This document shows, in pieces, positions 56,240-64,000 of a stretch of DNA of 64,000 nucleotides. Origin of the DNA: Hippasteria phrygiana (lineage: Eukaryota; Echinodermata; Asteroidea; Valvatida; Goniasteridae). Where the stretch lies: positions 1,550,001-1,614,000 of the forward strand of contig JAZGUH010000002.1 of NCBI GenBank assembly GCA_037893225.1. The letters run 5' to 3'. The notes beneath the pieces were generated by a model, which saw nothing but the letters and a program-made list of their open reading frames with translations, was not told the origin of the DNA and ran no database searches. The position numbers were made by a program, and so were the translations under genes. Position 1 is the first letter of the stretch; each line of letters starts with the position of its first letter.

Positions 56240-57480
56240 TCAAATTTAACGGCGGCCACGACGGCCAGTGCCGTCGATGCCCTTAAAGTGGGGCTGCAGC
56301 CCCGCTCGAATTTTGCAGATTTCTGTTATTCTAGATTTAAAAATGTGTACTTATTTCAGTTACAATTAAAGTTTACCTCGATGTACCACGTTTCACCGTA
56401 AAAAAAAGGGTCAAAACACCCCGACTTTCGTTAACGAAATCCAGCTAAAAGCTAGCGAAACGCTGGTATGACGTCATAATGTATTCATTGACCCCGCATA
56501 CGTCATTGTTTGTATGCAGCTTCCACTCTTTGATCTTCATGTTTCCACTCTGCGCTGGGCGCAACGTGTATACAACACATGTACCGCACAAAACTGTACA
56601 CACGATCGGTAGCGTGTACGTGTATCCGGCCGCCAATGATCGTCTTGAGATTTGTCGTCTATTTCTAGGCAGACTTTGTCCACCCAAATCGCCTGTAAAG
56701 CTGGAATATGCCTATTTCTTGTGTCATCGGTGGATGCACAAGACACTTCAGGAAAAAACCGAGACATTTGTTGACTTTCATTCCCCCGCAGAGATTGGAT
56801 AGGTTTTGTCCGGACAACGAGATCGGATTTTAAGTTTTCGGACTAGGCTATTCGAAAATTTGCTCTGCCTATTCACTGCTGACTGTAGCCTATAGACGAC
56901 ACATACAGATTGAAACTAGATCTCGTTCTTCAAAGCCCGATTTAAACTTAAAGATGGATCGACCCCTAGCCTCAAGTCACCGATTTTAATAGTTGCCATG
57001 TCGTCATCAGCATCGGCGCCGTCTGAGGCAAACGGTGAATCCTCATGCATCGCAACAAGGCTGAATTGACCGAGGGAAATTCGCGGCAGGCGATCAGTGG
57101 AGCCTATGAGAAAAGGCCCAGGTACATGTAAGTGCTATAGCCATAGGCCTACGGTAATTGTTACCTTTAGGACACCTTAATTTTTTTACGAGTTCCGTTC
57201 AAAACTGACTTTTGCAGATGACTTTACAGTAGGCCTACCAAAGTGACTTTTGCAGGCTAAATAACTCATGTTTTTTGTAATTTTGAAACGCACTTTCAAA
57301 TAAAATGTGACTTTTCAGTTTCCTACCTTTTTTTGTAGTCAGAGACGTGATGAGTGACGTGCTCGTTGTAGTTTTCATAAATCAAAACCCTGCCCTCTTT
57401 CCACAAAATTAAGCTTGCTTATTATTCAACATGATATCTTAGCAAACTATTTAGATGAATCCAAGCACACATAATGACTT
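56240..57480. other. no supported gene; shared CCAGTGCCGTCGATGCCC repeat
   Basis: 56250-56300 shares GGCCAGTGCCGTCGATGCCC with 51285-51307. The remainder may be upstream sequence of the gene model at 57484, but no promoter is evident. Confidence 0.3.
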
Positions 57481-57483
57481 TTC

Positions 57484-57510
57484 ATGCCTGAATCATCGCA
57501 AAGTATTGAG
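57484..57510 (+). CDS. candidate first exon of an unidentified gene
   Basis: ATG at 57484 gives MPESSQSIE, followed by a strong GTAAGT donor at 57511. Joins in phase 0 to the exon at 57724. Confidence 0.35.
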
Positions 57511-57723
57511 GTAAGTTCCGAAACACCGTCTCCTTCGTTCTCTTATATGGAACAGGGTCCTAAAGGTAACTTTTACCAGCCTTACGACGTCACGATTTTT
57601 CATACTTTTTTTTAATCACGAAGTTCTATTTTTTGGTCATGATTTCATAATTCCTCATGTAACAAAAGGCGTTAAGTGATAAATGCATCCGAAAATGTAA
57701 TCTTTATTAATCCTTATTTACAG

Positions 57724-57814
57724 ATACATGTATTCAACTTGTTCAAAGAGGCAGAGCGAGAGTTTTGTCAAAATACAGAGCTGCAACAAGGTGCTGACGA
57801 CTTTAGATTTTCTG
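57724..57814 (+). CDS. candidate second exon of an unidentified gene
   Basis: Acceptor CTTATTTACAG, then 91 bp reading IHVFNLFKEAEREFCQNTEL and QQGADDFRFS, then donor GTAAGT. Ends in phase 1. No family recognised. The following 1.8-kb intron contains the transposon at 58124-58977 and a SINE. Confidence 0.4.
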
Positions 57815-57884
57815 GTAAGTACCGGTAAACTCAATTTGGTTAGATGTTAATGTCGATCAAGTGCAATTGATCAATGTTTCCTAC

Positions 57885-57925
57885 CCCACCCCCCCCCCCC
57901 CCCCCACCCCAAAAAAAAAAGAAAA
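57885..57925. repeat. poly-C / poly-A low-complexity tract
   Basis: C-run (about 57892-57905) followed by an A-run. Confidence 0.85.
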
Positions 57926-58123
57926 AAAGACCGTTCCTTTCTTCCGTGCATCAGTGGTAAATTTATAGTAATACATATATACACCCTTAGGCCCCCCAAA
58001 TAGTTCTGCTTCCTCTTTTTATAAGCTACATTTACTTCCCCTCCCCCCATTGATTTTTTTACCCCCACCCCCAATTAGGCCTATGTTGTTTTTTGCAAAA
58101 ATTATGGTCAGGGCTGTTGAAAT

Positions 58124-58977
58124 GGATGTCGGACAACTCGACCGTTGGCCGACTCGACTCAAGACAACTCGACCGTTCAGACAACTCGACCGTTTACCAA
58201 GTCGTTCGTTGAGACAAGTCGACTTTGACATGGAGACAACTCGACCGTGCGATGCGTTGTACATGATGTAGCTAGCAAAGCGCGTGGTATTTTCAACACA
58301 GGTTGCCCGTCAATGTTTGGGTATTTGCGTGTGCGCGTGGTCCAGAATGGTTCAGAATGTGTGGTATTACCGTGCGCGGGGACCCGGTCAGGTGTACGGT
58401 GACACGGCATGCACGGCGAGCGCGAAGCCGGGACCCAGCGCATGCAAGGCCCGCGAGAGCGACGTGGCATGCACGGTGCACGGCCGGGCATCCGCACCGG
58501 TATTTATCGCCGCACCGATGCGGTGATAGGCCGGTATTCTTAAACATCTTGGTTGATGATGGCCAGTGTAGAGGCTATTGGATTAAAAAAAAAAAAAACC
58601 TTCCCGGCCCCGCATATATATCCAATCCCAGCCCTGTGCCACAAAATATAGACCGGCACGACAATTCACGTTACCCGGCCGGCCCCCTGTCATGCCTGTG
58701 TCCATCCCGGCCCCCTGTGTACCCAAGCCCCGTCCAAAACGACAGCGCTGTCCTGCCCATCAAAAGTCACCCCATGCCGTTCCTTCCACAACCAATTCCC
58801 CTATCTACGAGTCGAGTTGTCTCAACGGACGAGTTGTCTCAACGGACGAGTTGTCTCAACGGACGAGTTGTCTCAACGGACGACTTGTCTTCCCATTTTA
58901 CCAAAAAACGGTCGAGTTGTCTGAACGGTCGAGTTGTCTCGAGTCGAGTCGGCCGACGGTCGAGTTGTCCGAGCCCC
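58124..58977. mobile_element. non-autonomous DNA transposon, 854 bp, 8-bp TSD GTTGAAAT
   Basis: Flanks GTTGAAAT at 58116-58123 and 58978-58985. Inverted arms of about 85-90 bp start GTCGGACAACTCGACCGT and consist of tandem GACAACTCGACCG words; the right arm also has four GTTGTCTCAACGGACGA copies. The interior is GC-rich with no transposase; a 229-codon open frame across it is compositional. The 8-bp duplication suggests a hAT-type transposase. Confidence 0.8.
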
Positions 58978-59159
58978 GTTGAAATAGGGTAGGTACGCCT
59001 AGGGTAAACATCGCAGAACTATTTTTTGGGCCTGATCAGTTTTAAACACCCATGATTTTATTTCTTTTTTGTCATTCATGAAGGGGTATGCCAATATTTG
59101 TTTTTGTTAAACTATAAGGGAAACTGACTAGGTAAATTCGAATACATTTTTTAAGTTAA

Positions 59160-59200
59160 AGAAAACTGGCCGGAGCAGGATTCGAACCTGCGACTTAGTC
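59160..59200 (-). mobile_element. SINE tRNA-like end fragment
   Basis: ACTGGCCGGAGCAGGATTCG and AACCTGCGACTTAG match the inverted tRNA-like end of the SINE family. Confidence 0.5.
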
Positions 59201-59224
59201 AAGTTGTGGTTTGACAAATTGTTA

Positions 59225-59475
59225 AAATGTCGTATTCTCATTGAGTGATCCCCACAATAAACAATATTGCTCCCCAGGTTGTATCGTAAAATTTGGCATG
59301 TTCCCAGGCTATAGCCTATACCGCATTCTAGGTTTTTGATTTCTGACTAGCACACCCCGAACAAAGAAAACGGACAATGTGGGAGACCACCTACATAGGG
59401 AAAGATGTAGCATGGAGTGCCGATACGGTAATCCAAAGGTCGCAGGTTCGAATCCTGTTAGTTTTCTTTGTTCAC
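59225..59475 (+). mobile_element. tRNA-derived SINE copy, uninterrupted
   Basis: GTCGTATTCTCATTGAGTGA, TTGTATCGTAAAATTTGGCA, TTCTGACTAGCACACCCCGA, GGTCGCAGGTTCGAATCCTG, TTTTCTTTGTTCAC. Box A is damaged (GATGTAGCATGGAGTGCCG). It serves as the reference for locating the MITE insertion at 22957-23150. Confidence 0.7.
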
Positions 59476-59654
59476 AAAATGTATTCAAATAAATTTGTGC
59501 AAAGTTGTAATTAATTTCAATCTACAGATCTAGAATACAACCATTTTTATAATAGTGTGTAACAACTGTGCAACCAAATCTAAAATAAGCCAAAAATACA
59601 TTGTATGTGCATCAGTGTAAGAAGTCACAAAAAGTGGAATGTTTAATTTTGCAG

Positions 59655-59816
59655 GACCAGGAAGAAGCAGAAGAAGAGCAAAGATGATGAAAGCAAGAAA
59701 AGGAACTCTGATGTCGAAGATCAGAATGGACCTTCATCTAAACGTGGCAAAGCATGGGAAAACATTTTTTTTTTTAAATGGAGAATACCGTACTTTTATT
59801 TAATCTGTAATTTCAA
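59655..59816 (+). CDS. candidate third exon of the gene at 57484
   Basis: Acceptor TTTAATTTTGCAG. Spliced to 57814 the frame reads PGRSRRRAKMMKARKGTLMS, strongly basic. The alternative frame gives KKQKKSKDDESKKRNSDVED, an even more protein-like lysine/acid-rich segment, but it would need a different upstream phase. The end at a stop near 59816 passes through a poly-T run and is uncertain. Confidence 0.35.
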
Positions 59817-60336
59817 CAACAGTTTAGCATTTCGATCAGATGACAGGGTCCTGTGTTGTCTAAACAGTCAGCAGTGAAATGTGGAGAGCAAATCTTCTAA
59901 TAGTCCTAAAATCCAATCTCGTTGTAGGGACAAATCTGATCCACTCTGCTAATAGCAGGATTTGGGGGAATTAAAAAAAAAATTGTGTTGCCCTAATTAG
60001 TGGAAAACAAATTGGGGGTTGATCAATTTTTTTTACCATCCATGAAACGTCATTTAACTCAAAAGTTGGGAGTCAAAACCTTGCGAAATGCACAATTGTG
60101 CCATCATAGCTGTGTTTAAAGATGATGATTTTAAATCAAAAGGCGAGATTTTAAAAATTAATTTTAAATAAATCATGCGCTCGACTGGTGACATTTAGGG
60201 TTGGTTGTGAAGGGAAACAATTCTTTTTTGGCCAGATGTAGAGGTATTGGATTAGTCTTTGGCATTGTCAGACCATTCGAACAAAAGGAGCACAAGCATG
60301 ACGGTACAGTGTAATTTAAGTGTACGTAAGACAATG

Positions 60337-60514
60337 TCGTACTCCATGTACTCGTACTCCATGTACTCGTACTCCATGTACTCGTACTCCATGTACTCGT
60401 ACTCCATGTACTCGTACTCCATGTACTCGTACTCCATGTACTCGTACTCCATGTACTCGTACTCCATGTACTCGTACTCCATGTACTCGTACTCCATGTA
60501 CTCGTACTCCATGT
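60337..60514. repeat. 15-bp minisatellite TACTCCATGTACTCG x ~12
   Basis: Twelve almost perfect units. Open on both strands (YSMYS and EYMEY repeats) because the period is divisible by three. Confidence 0.95.
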
Positions 60515-60644
60515 AAGTACCGCTCAGAAATACGTTCCCTTTACGCGATCGTTTTAACGCGAAAAATCGTTCGCGAATTGTGCGTCTTTTTCAAAACATG
60601 CCCTGTCTAGGGAGCCTTTTTCATTCGCGAAAATCAACTGCGAA

Positions 60645-61015
60645 TTCGCGAAAGTTCGGCCACTGTTGCACGCGAAAATCAGTCGATTTTCGCGTGCGCA
60701 AATTTGCGAAGATTCATTCGCGAACGACGCGTAAATTATATACATCGTTACAAACATGGACATGCACATAAGACACTATGTACCACACAGCACGTATTGC
60801 ATATACATGCAAACATTTTACCGAAAATTAAGCCATTCAAAGCAGAAGAGGTTCCCCAACCCCGTCGTCGTTGTCCACAGAATTTGTAGGAGTGAGAATT
60901 GTCTTGCCACCCGACTCAATGATGGTAATTCTAAACTACGTGGGCAACGCAATACAACGATAGCAGAACCAGACAGAATTTCGTTATGCAACAAAACTTC
61001 CAATATTTCTTGGTT
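60645..61015. repeat. dispersed direct repeat, copy 1
   Basis: GCGAAAATCAGTCGATTTTC, AAATTTGCGAAGATTCATTC, GCGAACGACGCGTA, ACATTTTACCGAAAA, AAGCCATTCAAAGCAGAAG, ACTTCCAATATTTC. Same order at 62750-63140. Subterminal TTCGCGAA words suggest a foldback element end. Confidence 0.65.
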
Positions 61016-61039
61016 GAGATTGGTCGTAAATGACGTGCA

Positions 61040-62740
61040 GTATACCACGCGGCCGCGATTGCCATCGGCAGCAGCATGAACATCTTTATCCCTTAAATAT
61101 TCGTTAAAGAGTCACTTTTCCCTTGATTTACCGTGAACCAAAATTGTCACGGTTTTTTTCAACATGTTCAGAGAGATTAGGAGTCCGTGAAAACACCCTT
61201 AGAAAAGTCCTTTGTTTAGCCGTTCGTGAAAATCCGGCGACTTCAGCCACTAGCCATGCCAGTGCCAGATTGTGTACCGTTAGGTTTTTCACGGTGTTGT
61301 GGAATCCGTGAAAACTCCTGTATTATAATCGTGTGGTTGAGATTGGCAAGTCTGCTGCCTGGCCCTCCAGAGTGTTTAGAATGTTTACAATGGAGAGTTT
61401 ATTGACTCCAGGTTTGAGCTTGCCCAACCGACCGAGCGCTATTATTGCCAGGAAAATACGTCTTATGAATAAACATGAACACGGAAGGCTTAATACTGCA
61501 TTCAGAACTTGCAAACCTTGCATGCTTGTCGGGATGGCGAGTGGCACAATCTGGAGGGTTTTTCGAGAAAAAAAAATTAACAACGAAACGCCAACGTAAA
61601 GCGTTGAGGCATACTTTTTTGCGTTGTCATTGTGTTGTCATAGGCCTATATATTGTAACAGTATTTATTAATAACAATTTAATTGCTTATTACGTATGAG
61701 TGAATACTGTAAAAGAAAAAAAGCTGTAGAAGGTCCTCCGTTCCTGCCTGGTTTTGACAATATTATTCATATTATTAATAACACAGTATTTTGGAAGACA
61801 CTACACAGCGGGATGATTGGTACTGCGGGGGACGTATTAAGCCATGAACCCCAAACATGGCGGGCAGCGCCGGCACTCTGCCCTTAACTTTGCAGTGAAA
61901 TCACCACATAACATGAGACAGGCGATCTATTTATAGTCTACAAAAAATGGTGTATTTCCTATCTATGGTAGCAGCTTAAAAATGAAAATTTTCACCAAAA
62001 TTGGACCAAATTATTCCGATTGTATTGCAAAGAAGTTGTTTTCAAAACTTAAACTACTGTTGTTCCCCTTTTGGTTACCCCCGGTGTAATTGTCATAATT
62101 TGACCCTGAAAACTTCTCAAAATGTGTTTTTTTGTACACTAAGCTATATTTAAATCTATGCAAATTAGTGGGCGTATCCATTTCAACCATTCATTGAGAA
62201 ATGCTTCTCTGCACTTGGGGCTGCTCGCACGTGGTTCGTGCATCCTGCCTGATAATATAATCATAGAGCACTCTGTTCCTTGCTCTATGATATAATTAGC
62301 TCTAAATAAATCAGCTGATTCTCATCTCGCGGATTGACTGTTGGTATCTACACAATTCGCTGGTACCCGGCGCTAGTCTAATGGGCGGGCTGAAAATTTA
62401 ACTCCGTCCACAATTTACATAATTTGTCTCCATCCAACGCCTGGTGACATGATCACCAACGGCAGCGGTACATTATTTTTGAAAACGGATTTTAAGGAGA
62501 AATTTGGGCTTGGGCGAGACAAACTTTTTCGAGTTGACTCCGACTCCGAGCAGGAATCGCAATTCCATTCAGAATTGATTTGACTCCCTATGAGTATGTA
62601 TGTTCAGAACTTTGAGGTAGCTCTTTTCCAATTAATGAACTCAACGGGGGTTCTGTAGAGCTAGTGATAAAATCTAAAATGTGCTCCTGTTCATACAATG
62701 TTTTACCTCCGGAGCTAGAGTTGCAGTGGAGCTAAAAGGT
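61040..62740. other. no supported gene
   Basis: Includes CGTGAAAA-rich sequence (61.1-61.3 kb) and an imperfect hairpin around CATAGAGCA / TGCTCTATG (62253-62298). ORFs at 61.33-61.60 kb exist on both strands without family or splice support. Confidence 0.35.
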
Positions 62741-62749
62741 CTCCAAATA

Positions 62750-63140
62750 GTTGCGAAAATTAGTCGATATATTCGCGTACACAAATTTGCGAAGATTCAT
62801 TCGCGAACGACGCGTATATACATGTACATCGTTACAAACACTTGTACAATGTACATCGGACACATCCTTTTTAATACCTCCATGGTACCACACATCACGT
62901 ATTGTCATATACATGTACATATATACATGTTCATGTCAACATTTTACCGAAAAGCCATTCAAAGCAGAAGTTTGGCTCATAATAAGAGTTTCCCCACCCG
63001 GACCCCCATCGTTGTCCAAAAAAAAAAGAAATACGAGAATGGTCTTGAAACCCGACTCGATGACGGTATTCCACACTACGTGGGCCATGCAACCATACTG
63101 AATTTCATTGTGCTACAAAACTTCCAATATTTCGGAATCA
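62750..63140. repeat. dispersed direct repeat, copy 2
   Basis: Matches 60645-61015 with several indels; GTACATGTAC words expanded in the middle. Confidence 0.65.
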
Positions 63141-63295
63141 GTGCAGCGCGCGTGCGGTTTGTTACAATGTAACAAATGCGTCCCATTTTCAAGCTTGCAA
63201 GTCGCACGTGCATGCACCATGTACAATGTACATGGCGCACACGTACGTGTAGGCCTAGCTAGGCCTAGATTTTATGCCAAGAGAGATAAGGATGA

Positions 63296-63475
63296 CATGA
63301 TGCACGATATGGGGCAGAGGGAACCCCATCTTTTATGTTGGTCATTGTGTTCCTGGAATATCAGGAATTTTTCAGAGGTCCAGGGGGATGTGTTAGGTAA
63401 CAATTAGTCTGGAGAGTGTATAGGGTATAGGGACAAAAGGGGGGTACCCCTCTGCCCCATATCGTGCTGGGTATA
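63296..63475. mobile_element. hAT-type MITE, second copy of the 22957-23150 family
   Basis: Inverted CACGATATGGGGCAGAGGG ends. Flanks AAGGATGA (63288-63295) and AAGGATTA (63476-63483), 7 of 8 identical. Interior shares GGGGGATGTGTTAGGTAACA and GTATAGGGTATAGGGACAAA with copy 1. Confidence 0.8.
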
Positions 63476-63543
63476 AAGGATTAAGTTTTTTTTTTTAAAG
63501 GCCAGTGGGAGAGGGTTTAATATTGTGGAGTTTTGCATAATCA

Positions 63544-63930
63544 ATGGTGTACAAAATCGAGATAGGAATAAAATGTTTTGTTTTCGATTGCGCTAAGATG
63601 CAGTATTGCTGGCACTATTATTGTGTTGATAATATGAATAGGAATAGGCCTACTGTACATTTTGATGCCTGTTTTTTTATAGGCGGGATGTTCGGATGTG
63701 CAAGTGAATTTACTCATAATAAATTAAAATCTGAAACATGTTTATTTTTATTGAACTCTCGTTTCCCTATAATAGCCGCTCGTGGTTTCGAAAAAAGTTT
63801 AGCGTTATGCCATTTTCAAAAAGTAACCAAACCCGATTTTAAAACTACCAGTCTTCTAAAGTTCGGGATTTTGTCTAGAGAAAATATTTTTAAAAACGTG
63901 CTGCCTCTAAAGGAAAGGGACGGGCGTTAA
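63544..63930 (+). CDS. unidentified ORF at the window end
   Basis: An open 128-codon frame. The second half looks protein-like: GMFGCASEFTHNKLKSETCL, FLLNSRFPIIAARGFEKSLA, KPDFKTTSLLKFGILSREN, ending KERDGR. A possible splice acceptor (TGTTTTTTTATAG at 63670-63682) precedes GGMFG, so coding may start there. Codon use (GCG, TTA, CGT) recalls the viral element at the left end, but no family is recognised. Just downstream lies a GTTT tetranucleotide run. Confidence 0.3.
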   Translation: MVYKIEIGIKCFVFDCAKMQYCWHYYCVDNMNRNRPTVHFDACFFIGGMFGCASEFTHNKLKSETCLFLLNSRFPIIAARGFEKSLALCHFQKVTKPDFKTTSLLKFGILSRENIFKNVLPLKERDGR

Positions 63931-63944
63931 ACGATTTCTTTTTT

Positions 63945-63975
63945 ACTTGTTTGTTTGTTTGTTTGTTTGTTTATA
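63945..63975. repeat. (GTTT)n microsatellite
   Basis: Seven tandem GTTT/TTTG units. Confidence 0.9.
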
Positions 63976-64000
63976 GTTTAACAGAAATATCAATTTTTTT

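Noticed and set aside
58303..58992. 229-codon open frame
   Set aside because: It lies within the GC-rich interior and arm of the 8-bp-TSD transposon, is mirrored by open frames on the other strand, and its Arg/Pro/Cys-rich composition and tandem words are not protein-like.
60252..60610. YSMYS / EYMEY repeat ORFs
   Set aside because: Same cause as above: 15-bp units at 60337-60514.
61323..61599. Overlapping ORFs on both strands
   Set aside because: Both look moderately protein-like but neither has a recognisable family, splice sites or a second copy, so neither is supported.

Overview
The window looks like nuclear DNA of a marine invertebrate. It has spliced exons with GT-AG borders, tRNA-related SINEs, Penelope-like, CR1/jockey-like and Ty3/Gypsy retroelements, many foldback DNA transposons, and frequent TACATGTA and TAGGCCTA words. 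I lean towards a deuterostome such as an echinoderm, hemichordate or lancelet. That is an inference from repeat style, not from a marker gene. The window is dominated by mobile elements and holds only a few host-gene exons. There are no rRNA genes, no convincing tRNA genes and no CRISPR array.

Layout. 1-5.3 kb is a decayed Polinton/Maverick-like (adintovirus-like) element. It has a minor-capsid-type gene (-), an accessory structural gene (+) split by an insertion, a retroviral-type integrase (-), a two-membrane-segment coiled-coil gene (+) and a C-truncated major-capsid-type gene (+), with short divergent promoters between opposed genes. 5.3-9.2 kb is repeat DNA full of TGACGTCA (CRE) octamers. 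11.5-14.9 kb is a broken exon-intron gene split by a 2.9-kb DNA transposon with palindromic TIRs and a 9-bp target duplication. At 15.0-15.36 kb an intact 115-codon ORF has a death-fold pattern and codon use like the viral element. 15.6-17.7 kb is tandem and foldback repeats. 18.5-19.85 kb holds two exons of a host-type gene, broken by one frameshift. 21-22.2 kb is a Gypsy pol fragment (-). 22.9-25.2 kb is a SINE with a nested MITE, GC-rich foldbacks and a 15-bp minisatellite.

27.3-41.6 kb carries two minus-strand exons of one conserved host gene. The ~14-kb intron between them holds a nested tower of insertions: a Penelope-like element (28.06-40.4 kb) was invaded by a foldback element, a 1.15-kb element and a CR1-like LINE. 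The LINE was in turn invaded by CRE-rich repeats and by a 1.8-kb transposon of the same palindromic-TIR type as the one at 11.6 kb, which may carry captured exons.

43.5-46.1 kb is a duplicated repeat block around a hAT-like MITE. 48.25-49.05 kb is a 13-bp minisatellite. 49.2-50.5 kb (-) and 54.9-56.2 kb (+) are LINE reverse-transcriptase fragments. 51.1-52.3 kb is a foldback element with a shared in-frame coding patch. 54.5 kb is a Myb/SANT-like remnant, probably Harbinger. 57.5-59.8 kb is a possible three-exon host gene. 58.1-59.0 kb is a clean 8-bp-TSD transposon. 60.3 kb is a 15-bp minisatellite, and 63.5-63.93 kb an unidentified ORF.

The genes do not form a working pathway. The viral genes are a dead element, and the host exons are islands in repeat-filled introns. 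Frameshifts could be real decay or assembly error, and this cannot be told from the sequence alone.
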